A stretch of 64,000 nucleotides of DNA from Clostridia bacterium. Lineage in GTDB: Bacteria; Bacillota; Clostridia; Christensenellales; UBA1242. How positions within the stretch are numbered: the stretch's first letter is position 1; each line of letters begins with the position of its first letter. This document shows, piece after piece, positions 1 to 9,180 of this stretch. The notes beneath the pieces are model-generated. The model saw only the letters and a program-made list of their open reading frames with translations, had not been told where the DNA came from and searched no databases. Made by a program: the position numbers and the translations under genes. Location of the stretch: positions 107,624-171,623 of the forward strand of contig JAFQDL010000015.1 in the NCBI GenBank assembly GCA_017399265.1. The letters are read 5' to 3'.

Positions 1-513
1 AAACACTTCGATAGATTGACCAATCTAATAGATAAAGAAAAAGTAGTGTTTGGTGGGGATTGGAATATAGATACAAAACAAATATCCCCTACCGTAATGG
101 ATAACGTTACATGGAACGATGCGGTTATGCAAGAAGAAATATTTGGACCAATTATGCCAATACTTACATATGAAAATTTTGAAGATATCTTTACGTTACT
201 ACAAGATAAGCAAAAGCCATTAGCACTTTATTTATTCTCTAGTGACAAAAAACATATACTTGGTGTCACATCTAGACTTTCTTATGGCGGTGGCTGTATC
301 AATGACACTATTATACACTTAGCCACGAGCGAGATGGGTTTTGGCGGAGTGGGAGAGAGTGGTATGGGATCATACCATGGCAAAGATGGGTTTGATGCAT
401 TCTCTCATACTAAAAGTATTGTAAACAAAAAAACATGGATTGACCTACCTATGCGTTATCAACCATATTCAAAAGAATTCTACAATAAACTAATCAGATG
501 GTTTTTAAAATAG
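1..513 (+). CDS. Aldehyde dehydrogenase, C-terminal part (5' end outside window)
   Basis: The frame is open from the first base, so the gene begins before the window and only about 170 C-terminal residues are present. The motif EEIFGP and the later GMGSYHGKDGFDAFSH stretch are typical of the C-terminal half of NAD(P)-dependent aldehyde dehydrogenases of the class 3 / fatty-aldehyde type, which oxidise aldehydes to carboxylates. The catalytic cysteine region lies upstream and cannot be checked. The last residues are basic and hydrophobic (KLIRWFLK), as in membrane-associated class 3 enzymes. The hairpin and T-run at about 528-560 is a plausible terminator. Family assignment is confident; the exact substrate is unknown. 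Confidence 0.9.
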   Translation, partial: KHFDRLTNLIDKEKVVFGGDWNIDTKQISPTVMDNVTWNDAVMQEEIFGPIMPILTYENFEDIFTLLQDKQKPLALYLFSSDKKHILGVTSRLSYGGGCINDTIIHLATSEMGFGGVGESGMGSYHGKDGFDAFSHTKSIVNKKTWIDLPMRYQPYSKEFYNKLIRWFLK

Positions 514-696
514 CTTATAATTTCAACTGCTTAATACTTTCATTAAGTGGTTGTTTTTTTTTCATCAATACTAATACAAGTTAATTCTAGATATATAAAT
601 AATTTAAATATAAAAAATACTTTTTGATATTGACTTTATTTAAGCCTAGTGTTATCCTTTAGGTGTGTAAATAATATAAAAGGAGGTTAATATACC

Positions 697-2478
697 ATGA
701 AGAAAAAGAAAATTACACTTAGTCTTGGAAAGTACTTTGGAAGATATAAATGGGCTGTAATACTATACATACTAATGTCTCTAGTTGCAGGCGTTGGCGA
801 AATATTTTGCACAATATTAGCAGCAAACGCAATAGAAGAAATCACTTTTAGCAATTTCTCTACTGCAATCAACATTCTATGGTTAATAATCGGCATTAGC
901 ATAGCAAAAAGACTTTGCTGGTACACTAACCATGTACTATACAACAAATATAGCCTAAAAATTATGGCAGAAATGAACTCAGATTTAGCAAAACAAGCAT
1001 TTAAACTAAATTCCAAAACTTTTAGTGATCATGACACTGGAACTTTCGTACAAAGAATAGTTACAGATCCAGAAAGAGTAGTAGACAGATTTGCAGATAT
1101 TATAGACGTGGTTACTGACATATTAACCTCTATAATAATCATAATCTACATCTCTACAATCAACATTTACGTTACATTATTATTCATTGCTATATTGATT
1201 GTAGGATTTACAATAGAATTTGCAAGAGTAAAACTTCGTAGAAAAAATAGAAGGATTGTTAGAGCAAAAAATGACCAAATCACATCACTTACTACTGAGA
1301 TAGTCAGAAGCGAAAAAGATATCAAAGCATTGGGCTTAGAAGAAGAACTATCCAAAGTATCCGATAGCAATTACGACCAATATCGTAAAGCAACATACAA
1401 ACAAAACATGGATAACTCTAACCTATGGTCACTACGTAATGCCGTAATAGAAATTGCCGGATTGTTTGTACTTATGTTTGCAATTAACTTAATGTCAATG
1501 GACAAAGCAATGCTTACTCTTGCATCATTTATGATTATCTACTCCAACCATGATAGATTATACAATCTTATCTGGGGGGTAGGAAATATCTTAAACAATG
1601 TAGTAGATATTAGAGTATCGAGTGCAAGAATGTTTTCATTATTTGACGAAAAAGAATTCATTACTGAAAAATTCGGCAAACTGCAATTAGACACAATTAC
1701 TGGAGATATAGAGTTTAGAAACGTTGGATATTCTTTTAGAGAATACGAATACCCTACTTATGAAAAGAAGAAACGAGGACATATCAAGTTAGTTTCCGAA
1801 AACAAGATATTTGACAATCTTAACTTTCAAATTCCTCACAATACAACTGTTGCATTTGTAGGAAAATCAGGGAGTGGAAAGTCTACCATATTGAATTTAC
1901 TTTCTAAGATGTACGAAGTAGACGAAGGCGAAATACTAATAGATGGCAATAACATCAACGACCTTAACAAAGAGACTTTAAGAAATACAATTTCTTTAGT
2001 CAATCAATTCCCATACATATTTGATATGACTATCAAAGAGAACTTACTTCTTGCAAAAGAAGATGCAACCGACGAGGATATAGCCAGAGTTATTAAGCTC
2101 GCTGCATTAGAAGACTTTATATCCAGCCTAAGAAAAGGTATAAATACAAAGGTTGGAGAGAGTGGAATAAAGCTTTCCGGAGGTCAAAAACAAAGGCTAG
2201 CAATAGCCAGAGCACTCCTTAGAAACTCCCCTATAATACTATTTGACGAAAGCACAAGTTCTCTAGACAACTTTGCTCAAGAAGAAGTAAAGAAAAGTAT
2301 TGACAAACTAAAAGGCAAAAGCACTATTGTAATAGTTGCTCACCGTCTATCCACTATAAAAGATGTGGATTTGATATTCTTCCTAGACGATGGTAAAATC
2401 GTTGATAAAGGTACTTTCAAAGAATTATACAAGACTAACGAAAAATTCCGCAGCATGTTCCTAGCGGAAGACGTATAA
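697..2478 (+). CDS. ABC exporter, fused membrane and ATPase domains (type IV/MsbA-like)
   Basis: The protein has 593 residues, the usual size of a half-transporter that works as a homodimer or heterodimer. About six hydrophobic helices occupy residues 15-290. The C-terminal nucleotide-binding domain has Walker A GKSGSGKST, signature LSGGQKQR, Walker B IILFDE and the switch histidine in VAHRLST. An AAAGGAGG site stands upstream of the ATG at 697. The gene is monocistronic and ends in a strong hairpin terminator. The substrate cannot be told from the sequence; peptide, lipid or drug export are the usual roles of this family. Confidence 0.92.
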   Translation: MKKKKITLSLGKYFGRYKWAVILYILMSLVAGVGEIFCTILAANAIEEITFSNFSTAINILWLIIGISIAKRLCWYTNHVLYNKYSLKIMAEMNSDLAKQAFKLNSKTFSDHDTGTFVQRIVTDPERVVDRFADIIDVVTDILTSIIIIIYISTINIYVTLLFIAILIVGFTIEFARVKLRRKNRRIVRAKNDQITSLTTEIVRSEKDIKALGLEEELSKVSDSNYDQYRKATYKQNMDNSNLWSLRNAVIEIAGLFVLMFAINLMSMDKAMLTLASFMIIYSNHDRLYNLIWGVGNILNNVVDIRVSSARMFSLFDEKEFITEKFGKLQLDTITGDIEFRNVGYSFREYEYPTYEKKKRGHIKLVSENKIFDNLNFQIPHNTTVAFVGKSGSGKSTILNLLSKMYEVDEGEILIDGNNINDLNKETLRNTISLVNQFPYIFDMTIKENLLLAKEDATDEDIARVIKLAALEDFISSLRKGINTKVGESGIKLSGGQKQRLAIARALLRNSPIILFDESTSSLDNFAQEEVKKSIDKLKGKSTIVIVAHRLSTIKDVDLIFFLDDGKIVDKGTFKELYKTNEKFRSMFLAEDV

Positions 2479-2479
2479 A

Positions 2480-2516
2480 AAAGTTGTATGAATACATCAT
2501 ACAACTTTTTTATTTT
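2480..2516 (+). terminator. Terminator after ABC exporter
   Basis: AAGTTGTATG and CATACAACTT pair around a short loop and are followed by a T-run. Almost the same hairpin closes the regulator gene at 3.4 kb. Confidence 0.85.
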
Positions 2517-2676
2517 TTAACAATATTTTATATTCTTTTGTATTATAGAAATTTATTTCCAACAATTGTTTTACATACAATTTTATATCTTTTTTGTTGC
2601 GTAAAAATATTTTATTGATACTATTATCCTCTATATTTACAAAATTATGTTTCAATATATATTTTTTACTATTCAT
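2497..2676 (-). CDS. Small hypothetical protein (59 aa)
   Basis: A 59-residue lysine-rich frame starts at ATG 2676 behind a GGGGGAG site. It lies 12 nt downstream of a second small gene on the same strand and ends inside the terminator hairpin of the ABC exporter. No domain is recognised. The good ribosome binding site and tight spacing to its neighbour support a real gene, but its short length and biased composition keep confidence low. Confidence 0.4.
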   Translation of the reverse strand: MNSKKYILKHNFVNIEDNSINKIFLRNKKDIKLYVKQLLEINFYNTKEYKILLKNKKVV

Positions 2677-2688
2677 GACACACTCCCC

Positions 2689-2826
2689 CTACTTTTGTAT
2701 TTCTAGTATAACTTTTTTATGGTTTGGCAATAATATTACAAATTTATTATCTAAAAGCTCTATTTGATTTTCTATTTCTAATGAAAAACAAGTCGAAAAC
2801 AAATCTAAAAAATAACTATCTGTCAT
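2689..2826 (-). CDS. Small hypothetical protein (45 aa)
   Basis: A 45-residue frame starts at ATG 2826, six bases after a perfect AGGAGG. It begins MTDSYFLDLFSTCFSLEIE, with no recognised domain. It heads a two-gene unit diverging from the tandem-HTH regulator at 2978, so that regulator may control it. Confidence 0.5.
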   Translation of the reverse strand: MTDSYFLDLFSTCFSLEIENQIELLDNKFVILLPNHKKVILEIQK

Positions 2827-2846
2827 ATTTCCTCCTATGTGTTAAC

Positions 2847-2959
2847 ATTTTGTCGACAATTATATTATACACACTCACTTCTCTCTAAACCAATAAAAAT
2901 CTTTGTCTGTTTTATAGAATTTTAAAGAGAAAAGAGAGAATTTTGTAGTATTTTGTCGA
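2847..2959. promoter_or_regulatory. Divergent regulatory region with repeated ATTTTGTCGA
   Basis: The decamer ATTTTGTCGA occurs at 2847-2856 and again at 2950-2959, once near each of the two divergent genes, and a TATATTATAC -10-like element lies close to the first copy. The regulator encoded at 2978 would be expected to bind such sites. This is inference from position and repetition. Confidence 0.45.
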
Positions 2960-2977
2960 ATACTATAGAGGAATAGT

Positions 2978-3406
2978 ATGAACGAGTTTCAAGAAAGATT
3001 AAACGAACTGATTTTGGAAAACAATCTTAATAGACTAAATTTAGCAAAAACAATAGGTATTTCATCAACTACAATTAATGGTTATTTTAACAATAATTAT
3101 TATCCCACACTTGATATTGCCATAAAATTGTGCAAGTATTTTCACTGTTCTTTAGACTACCTTTTTGGGCTTTCTGATTTTAAACTTAATGCAAATTCCA
3201 ATAATAAATCTTTTATTGAGAATATAGACCATTTACTACAAATAAATAATTTATCTATTTCAAAATTTCTAAATGATCTGCAAATGAGTGAATATAATTA
3301 TTATAGATGGAAAAATTTACAAACACCCAAAACAGGCAATCTAGTAGTAATCGCCAATTATTTTGGAGTTGGTCTAGATTTCTTAGTAGGCAATGTGAAC
3401 AAATAA
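2978..3406 (+). CDS. Regulator with two tandem Cro/C1-type HTH domains
   Basis: The 142-residue protein carries one XRE/Cro-CI helix-turn-helix at about residues 6-62 (LAKTIGISSTTINGYFN) and a second, diverged copy at about 78-140 (NNLSISKFLNDLQMSEYNYYRW). No sensor domain is present. Two HTH domains in one chain could let a monomer recognise a two-part operator. The gene diverges from two small genes across a 150-bp region with a repeated decamer. Confidence 0.75.
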   Translation: MNEFQERLNELILENNLNRLNLAKTIGISSTTINGYFNNNYYPTLDIAIKLCKYFHCSLDYLFGLSDFKLNANSNNKSFIENIDHLLQINNLSISKFLNDLQMSEYNYYRWKNLQTPKTGNLVVIANYFGVGLDFLVGNVNK

Positions 3407-3441
3407 AAAAAAGTTGTATAAATATATCATACAACTTTTTT
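3404..3441. terminator. Bidirectional terminator
   Basis: AAGTTGTAT and ATACAACTT form a hairpin flanked by an A-run and a T-run, between the convergent regulator and leucine-rich-repeat genes. Confidence 0.85.
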
Positions 3442-3452
3442 TATGTATTGTA

Positions 3453-5057
3453 TTAACCTAATATCAACTCATGCTCAAGCATTCCACCATTCTTAGTTAT
3501 TTCTCTCATTGCTTTAGCATCTGTTTTGCTCAGAACTGGATGTAGCGTAAAACAATAGTTATCCAGATGTTTTAATTTCGGAGTATTTATATGATTAATT
3601 TTTCTATTACTAGAAAAGCAATAATCGTCAATTCTCTCAACACTTTCCAAATCTAACGATGTCAATTCTCTATTATCATACATAAAGAAACTTCCCAAAC
3701 TTTTACACTTTGGAGCATACAATCTAGAAATATCCTTATTATATTGGAAACAATCATTTCCAATTTCTCGCACTTCTGGTAAATCCAATACTTTCAAATA
3801 TATATTACCCCTCATAAAACCTTTACCTATTTTTTTGCAATTTGGTAGATTTATTCTTTTTGTAAATGCTCCATCTTCTAATACTCTAAATCCAATAACT
3901 GTTACATTTTGTAAATCCAAGTCTTCTATATGCATTTCATTATGTAGTGCGTAATCACAAATTTTTGTAACATTTGGCACATCAAGCCTAGTTAAAGATG
4001 TATGCTCTCTTAAGAAATTCTCTGACAATTCTTTTAAATGAGGATTACTATAGCCTATTATTTGATTTTTAGCATTGATTGTAATATGACTTTCTCGCCC
4101 AACCATACTTGTTAACTTTATATCTTTCTCGCCATTCTCGCCATTCGTTACTTCAATATCGGCTATATCTTTATGACCTTTGTGAAAACTCTCTCGAAAC
4201 ATATCTTCATTACCTGCAATAGTCAAAGATTTAGCTTGCCTATCTAGCAAGAAATAATCCATAAGAATATATCTGCTTTTGTCAAATTGCTTTACGTTTC
4301 CATTGTCTACAATAATATTATCTACACAATAATAAATATTGTTATTTTCTCCAGTATATCTGTATCTTCTTCCATCTTTTGCTAACACATATTTAGGCAA
4401 CTCAAACTTACCAACATTATTAAGAAGTTGTATACCATAAAACTTTTTAAAACTCTCGGTTAGCCCCTTTTTTATATTGTCTGGATTATTAGAAAATGTT
4501 GCATCTGGATTTGCCACCGTATGGTTGTATCTATTCTTTATAGACAGGATACTATTTTTACCTTTTGTGAATTGCAAACTTATAACTGATGTTCCATACT
4601 CATCTTCTCTTTGTGGATTTTCAAAATCCTCCCTTCTTATCTCATCTGCGTTTTTCTTTACAGCAAAAAATATATCATGCGTATTTATCCTATTCTCGTC
4701 CCCGAAAGTACAAATTTCTTCTCCTTCGGCATAATATTTTCTAAAACTCTGCACATCTTCATTTGTCTCGCATTTATAGAGAATATACCCAGCCGCATCA
4801 AACAATTCTTCTGGAGTTGCATTGACATCTACTTCTTCCTCTTCTACCTCCGGAAAACAAAGAGAATGAATGTATTTTACAAACTCCTTTTTCTTATAAC
4901 CACTCATATCATCTAAAAGGAATTTGTTTGGATAAAACTCGTTCTCCAAAACTTCAATCAACTGTCCCTCATTTTCTAAAATTGATGAAAAATTATCCCT
5001 ACAGAAATGAGAGAATGCTTCGCCATATTTCCTCTTTATTACCATCAATTCATTCAT
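3453..5057 (-). CDS. BspA-type leucine-rich-repeat protein without signal peptide
   Basis: The protein has 534 residues. Residues 1-300 form a mixed domain I do not recognise, with an acidic stretch (EVEEEEVDV). Residues 330-520 contain about eight short repeats of the LRR_5/BspA kind with the rhythm LPEVREIGNDCFQYN. There is no signal peptide, membrane segment or cell-wall anchor, so it probably acts in the cytoplasm, unlike classical BspA adhesins. It stands alone between terminators. Similar stand-alone repeat proteins are common in uncultured gut Bacillota. Function is unknown; protein binding is the likely mode. Confidence 0.8.
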   Translation of the reverse strand: MNELMVIKRKYGEAFSHFCRDNFSSILENEGQLIEVLENEFYPNKFLLDDMSGYKKKEFVKYIHSLCFPEVEEEEVDVNATPEELFDAAGYILYKCETNEDVQSFRKYYAEGEEICTFGDENRINTHDIFFAVKKNADEIRREDFENPQREDEYGTSVISLQFTKGKNSILSIKNRYNHTVANPDATFSNNPDNIKKGLTESFKKFYGIQLLNNVGKFELPKYVLAKDGRRYRYTGENNNIYYCVDNIIVDNGNVKQFDKSRYILMDYFLLDRQAKSLTIAGNEDMFRESFHKGHKDIADIEVTNGENGEKDIKLTSMVGRESHITINAKNQIIGYSNPHLKELSENFLREHTSLTRLDVPNVTKICDYALHNEMHIEDLDLQNVTVIGFRVLEDGAFTKRINLPNCKKIGKGFMRGNIYLKVLDLPEVREIGNDCFQYNKDISRLYAPKCKSLGSFFMYDNRELTSLDLESVERIDDYCFSSNRKINHINTPKLKHLDNYCFTLHPVLSKTDAKAMREITKNGGMLEHELILG

Positions 5058-5139
5058 TAATTATTCCTCTTTTTCATTCACACAATGTTCTTATTGTATA
5101 TTATCATAATATAAATGTTTTGTCAATACACCCCTTAAG

Positions 5140-5172
5140 CAAAAAAAGCAAGCAATACTGCTTACTTTTTTT
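5140..5172 (-). terminator. Terminator of glmS
   Basis: AAGCAAGCA and TGCTTACTT pair around ATAC and carry a T-run on the minus strand side, just after the glmS stop. Confidence 0.75.
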
Positions 5173-6970
5173 ATTCTACTGTTACACTTTTTGCTAAATT
5201 CCTTGGCTGGTCAGGATTTAATCCCTTGATCACACTTGTTAAGTATGCTAATTTTTGGAAAGGATATATGCTTACAATTGGCATTAAATCGCCAGAAATA
5301 TAGTCTAATTTAATAAAAGAATATAGATTGTTAATTTTGTCTTTAGGAATATCAAACTGACTAATAAGTACTATTTTACCACCACGCGCTGCAGCTTCAT
5401 TTGCCGCATTAATAGTTTTTTCTAATGTAACTTTTTCAGTTGCTATAACAAATACTATAGAACCTTCTTCCACCAACGCTAAATATCCATGTTTCAACTC
5501 CCCTGCAGGATAACTTTGAGAATTAATATATGTTATTTCTTTTAACTTAAGACTAGCTTCTAGTGATGTAATATAGTCATTTAACCTACCTATAAAGAAT
5601 ACCGTTTTGTTAATATCCTTTAATTCACCAGATATCTTTGCGATCTCATCTTCTATTTTGCTATAGTCATATCTTATAAGATTATCCAAATCAGCAATAT
5701 AATCAAAAGCTTTATTGTGTAGAATATTGCTAAGATGTTTAGTAAACATATTAAGTATTGTTATTTGTGCTGTATATGCTTTGGTTGAAGCAACTGCAAT
5801 TTCTGGCCCCGCACACACAGGCAAAATATAATCTACAGATTTTGCTAAACTGCTATATAACACATTTGTTAAAGCAATAGTCTTTGCACCTTTTTGCTTA
5901 GCCAAAACCTCCGCCATCAGAGTATCCGCAGTCTCTCCACTTTGACTAACGAATATAGCAAGAGTTCTTTCGTCAATTATTGGATCGGCGTATCTAAACT
6001 CGCTAGCAATCACTGCTTTCGCTTCTATTCTAGCAGACCTTTCTATCATGCTTGCACCAAGCATTGCAGCATGATAAGCAGTACCACAGCCCACAAGCAA
6101 TACTTTGTTTATCCCTTTCAAAACCTCTTGATCTATCTTATCAAAAACTCTGCTATCTAGATATGTTTTTTTAATTCTAGCTAGAACCTCTGGGACTTCT
6201 TTTATTTCTTTTAGCATAAAGTGCTTACACTCTTTCTTCTCATAATTTTCTTTATCAAAATCTAGTTCAATAAGTTTTTTTTCTATAATCTTTCTTTCCT
6301 TGTTAAAGAAAACTATTTTTCTTGTACTCACCTCACAGAACTCGTCATCATCTAAAGAATAATATTTCTCAGCTTTGCCCGCAAAGCATATAGGATCGCT
6401 TGCTACAAACACTTCATCACCTGCTATTGCCACATATAACGGACTTTTTCTTTTCGCTAAAAACATTGCATCTTTGACACTCTTGTACATTACAGCCAAT
6501 GCAAAACTACCTTCTAATTTGTTACACGTCCTAATTATTGTGTCCATAATATTTCCATTGTATTCGTTTTGAAACATTTGCACAATTACTTCAGAGTCTG
6601 TATCGCTAACGTATTTGATTTCTTGATTTTTCAAAACATAATTTTTCAATTTCTCAAAATTTTCAATTATGCCATTATGTACAATTGCCCATTTACCATT
6701 TGTACTCACATGTGGGTGCGCATTTGTTTCATTAGGCATGCCATGAGTAGCCCATCTAGTATGCGCTATTCCCATAGAACCATAAATACCATCATCTAAT
6801 AAACTCTCTAGATTGGATATCTTGCCTTCTGCCTTAATAGTCTTGATTTCGTCACCTAATAGTATCGAAAGACCAGCAGAGTCATATCCTCTATACTCTA
6901 ACTGCTTCAAATTTTCCACAAGCTGCTTATCTATAGCATTTTTGCCTATATAACCTACTATTCCACACAT
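5171..6970 (-). CDS. glmS: Glutamine--fructose-6-phosphate aminotransferase (isomerizing)
   Basis: This enzyme makes glucosamine-6-phosphate, the first step towards UDP-GlcNAc and peptidoglycan. The chain begins MCGIVGYIG, giving the catalytic Cys once Met is removed, and the class II glutaminase domain covers about residues 2-220. Two SIS sugar-isomerase domains follow (VGCGTAYHAA near 290 and a second near 465). The C-terminus DQPRNLAKSVTVE is the conserved GlmS ending. At 599 residues the length is normal. AGGAGGATAGTAT precedes the ATG. I looked for a glmS ribozyme in the 210-bp leader and did not see one. Confidence 0.97.
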   Translation of the reverse strand: MCGIVGYIGKNAIDKQLVENLKQLEYRGYDSAGLSILLGDEIKTIKAEGKISNLESLLDDGIYGSMGIAHTRWATHGMPNETNAHPHVSTNGKWAIVHNGIIENFEKLKNYVLKNQEIKYVSDTDSEVIVQMFQNEYNGNIMDTIIRTCNKLEGSFALAVMYKSVKDAMFLAKRKSPLYVAIAGDEVFVASDPICFAGKAEKYYSLDDDEFCEVSTRKIVFFNKERKIIEKKLIELDFDKENYEKKECKHFMLKEIKEVPEVLARIKKTYLDSRVFDKIDQEVLKGINKVLLVGCGTAYHAAMLGASMIERSARIEAKAVIASEFRYADPIIDERTLAIFVSQSGETADTLMAEVLAKQKGAKTIALTNVLYSSLAKSVDYILPVCAGPEIAVASTKAYTAQITILNMFTKHLSNILHNKAFDYIADLDNLIRYDYSKIEDEIAKISGELKDINKTVFFIGRLNDYITSLEASLKLKEITYINSQSYPAGELKHGYLALVEEGSIVFVIATEKVTLEKTINAANEAAARGGKIVLISQFDIPKDKINNLYSFIKLDYISGDLMPIVSIYPFQKLAYLTSVIKGLNPDQPRNLAKSVTVE

Positions 6971-7147
6971 ATACTATCCTCCTAATTTGCTACAATAGCA
7001 TAATATGAAAAATCCTTTTACTTTGTTAAATAATGATAATTAATATTTAATACAAAATTAACAAAATACTTACAAGTATATAATACTTTATCTAAAAAAA
7101 CTTGTCGAATAATTTATAACTAAAAAAATTTATTAAAGTCAAAAAAA

Positions 7148-7173
7148 AACATACTAGATAATTCTAGTATGTT
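7148..7173 (-). terminator. Terminator of the lipoprotein gene
   Basis: AACATACTAGA and TCTAGTATGTT are perfect inverted arms with a T-run on the minus strand. The rest of 6971-7181 is AT-rich leader of glmS with nothing else recognisable. Confidence 0.85.
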
Positions 7174-7181
7174 ATTTTTTA

Positions 7182-7643
7182 TTATCTTTCGAAAACTGCT
7201 TTCATACCATATGACATTGTATCACCAAGTTCAATAGTTTGCTCCATAATTAATTTACTTCCATCAACCTTTAAACTCATTTCAATATCATCTTCAGTTT
7301 TTTCTTCTGAATCATAAATAGTAATAGTGTCACCATCTAGAGTATAATACATAACCTCTTCATCAGTTTCACCACCTTGAGTAGCACTTACTGTTCCGTC
7401 CTCGTTAAATGTAAATGAAAGACCATTATCAATACTCTCACTTATATTTGCATTAAATTCCTCTTCTGTCATTTCTGCCATTCCTAACACTAACTCTTTA
7501 GTCTCATCATTTGGCCATACTACAGACACTTCTTTTAATTTATACTCAACCCCTGTCTTTAGGCCACCACATGCTGTAAGCATAAATACACATGGCACGA
7601 TTAAGCAAATTGCTAATACTAAACTTAATATTTTCTTTTTCAT
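7182..7643 (-). CDS. Small lipoprotein with lipocalin-like repeat layout
   Basis: The 153-residue protein has a lipoprotein signal (MKKKILSLVLA...LTAC, lipid-bearing Cys at about 25). The mature part alternates strands with the rhythm LSFTFNEDGTVSAT ... YYTLDGDTITIYD ... LIMEQTI. This pattern is seen in small extracellular lipocalin-like proteins of gut Bacillota. It is anchored to the outside of the membrane; ligand unknown. GGAGG lies just before the ATG. Upstream is a near-consensus promoter whose spacer contains eleven G residues, so expression is probably phase-variable. Confidence 0.75.
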   Translation of the reverse strand: MKKKILSLVLAICLIVPCVFMLTACGGLKTGVEYKLKEVSVVWPNDETKELVLGMAEMTEEEFNANISESIDNGLSFTFNEDGTVSATQGGETDEEVMYYTLDGDTITIYDSEEKTEDDIEMSLKVDGSKLIMEQTIELGDTMSYGMKAVFER

Positions 7644-7674
7644 TTTCTACCTCCTATAGTTTAGTTTCGTGGGT

Positions 7675-7703
7675 AGTATATACCCCCCCCCCCGACTTGT
7701 CAA
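7675..7703 (-). promoter_or_regulatory. Promoter with poly-G spacer (candidate phase-variable)
   Basis: On the minus strand TTGACA (7703-7698) and TATACT (7680-7675) are separated by exactly 17 bp, of which eleven are an uninterrupted G tract (C tract at 7683-7693 on the plus strand). Gain or loss of one G would move the spacer away from the optimum. The promoter reads into the lipoprotein gene starting at 7643. Confidence 0.8.
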
Positions 7704-7887
7704 GTAAATTAATACAAGTTCTAAAATTTGCTTTTTTTACACATTATTTTACAAATATTTTCATATGGGGATTTATCTCATTTCGCAGAAATATATATGA
7801 GGCATCTAATATATTTGTTCATGATTGTGTCCAGCTTAACAAAAAAGTGCTATACTCCTGTATAACACAATTAGTAAGCGAAAAATA

Positions 7888-7917
7888 AAAAACGATAACT
7901 ATCTGTTATCGTTTTTA
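7888..7917 (-). terminator. Terminator of the surface-protein gene
   Basis: AAAAACGATAAC and GTTATCGTTTTT are perfect arms around TATCT. The rest of the 275-bp gap 7644-7918 holds the poly-G promoter and no convincing gene. Confidence 0.85.
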
Positions 7918-7918
7918 G

Positions 7919-8581
7919 TTATGCAGCATTAGAAATATCCATTATCAAAGCACCAGAAAAATTAGCATCTGCTTCTAAATCTATGATATATATTTTAAAC
8001 CAATACACATAAGTTGCACCTGCAGGGATCGGCTCATCTAAGCCATGTGTGAACCCAAATTCTACTTCCATATTATCTTTTGTTGCTGACTCATCATAAC
8101 TAAGACTTACAACTAAAGGCTTTGACTTTGCAGTAATTGCAAAATAATAAAATACTTCAGATGATTTTGTGGTATTACCATTTACAACAGGCACTAAATC
8201 CACATGATCAAATGTTCGTTCCATCTCATACACAGGTTGATTAGCACCATGATGCGGCAATATGTGGTCTATTGCATAATTTGCTTTTTCTATTGGATCT
8301 TCGCTAACTATCAATTGCACAACATTGCCTAAATTACTATCAAACTCGTCAAGATTTTCATAATCATAGTCGGTAATGTCTCCTCCATGACTTGCCTTTG
8401 TAAAATGTATAGCATAAGCAGCGATATCACATTCTACATTATCTGTCCTGTACTTAATAGTAACATTATTAGACATCTGAACTTGTTGAGCAACCAAAAC
8501 TAAGCCAATACCCAGCCCTATAATCAAAAGTATTAACAAACTTGATATCACAGCAACTACTATTTTGTATTTTTTTGACAT
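7919..8581 (-). CDS. Membrane-anchored extracellular protein, unknown function
   Basis: The ATG at 8581 is chosen over an upstream ATG because GGGAGAAG stands directly before it; the product is then 220 residues. Residues 7-30 form one membrane helix after MSKKYK, so the remainder faces outside. The outer part is strand-rich (VTIKYRTDNVECDIAAYAI) and reminiscent of small Ig-like or TasA/camelysin-like secreted proteins, but this is only a resemblance. It is monocistronic, with its own terminator. Confidence 0.6.
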   Translation of the reverse strand: MSKKYKIVVAVISSLLILLIIGLGIGLVLVAQQVQMSNNVTIKYRTDNVECDIAAYAIHFTKASHGGDITDYDYENLDEFDSNLGNVVQLIVSEDPIEKANYAIDHILPHHGANQPVYEMERTFDHVDLVPVVNGNTTKSSEVFYYFAITAKSKPLVVSLSYDESATKDNMEVEFGFTHGLDEPIPAGATYVYWFKIYIIDLEADANFSGALIMDISNAA

Positions 8582-8773
8582 TTTCTTCTCCCTATTATTT
8601 TTTGTATTATACATTTCTAGCATTCCAAAGTCAAGCCAAATTAATGTATAAGCAAAAACTTAGACGCAACTATTAGCATTTTTTTACATAACACATAGCA
8701 TATTAAATAATTTGACTTAAAATCTATGATTTATTAGAATAATAAAAAATAAATATTACATACTATATGCATT

Positions 8774-9106
8774 ATGAGAAAAATAATTAATTTTGTTAGT
8801 TTAATAATGATGGTCATAGTCTTAATAGGCTGTACCAATGGAGAAGATGTGAAAGAATTTAAAATGCTTGGGCTAGTTACCCATTTAGACGAAAAAATCG
8901 AGATAGAGGTCATTCAGGGCGAATATGCTTATGGGACATATTTAATAATTGCTGACGAAAACACCGAGATATTGGATAGCAACAACCAAAAACTATCAAA
9001 GTCCGATTTGAAAATCAATGACAATATAGAAATTGTTTATAGCGGTCAGGTCATGATGAGTTATCCCCCACAAGTATATGCAATAAAGATTGTAGTTAAA
9101 AAATAA
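8774..9106 (+). CDS. Small lipoprotein, DUF3221-like
   Basis: The 110-residue protein begins with a lipoprotein signal ending LIGC (lipid Cys at about 20). The mature domain is a small beta-barrel-like unit (LIIADENTEILDSNNQ ... NIEIVYSGQV ... YPPQVYAIKIV), the rhythm of DUF3221/YobA proteins. Function is unknown. No good ribosome binding site precedes the ATG, which weakens the start choice. It shares a terminator with the convergent regulator. Confidence 0.6.
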   Translation: MRKIINFVSLIMMVIVLIGCTNGEDVKEFKMLGLVTHLDEKIEIEVIQGEYAYGTYLIIADENTEILDSNNQKLSKSDLKINDNIEIVYSGQVMMSYPPQVYAIKIVVKK

Positions 9107-9180
9107 TTTTGAAATAACTAACATATTAACCAAATTCTATAAAAAAGTACCCCAAGGGTAATAAGCTATTAAAACTAGTG

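Noticed and set aside
6971-7181. glmS ribozyme upstream of glmS
   Set aside because: The leader is only AT-rich sequence and a terminator of the neighbouring gene; none of the conserved ribozyme core is visible.
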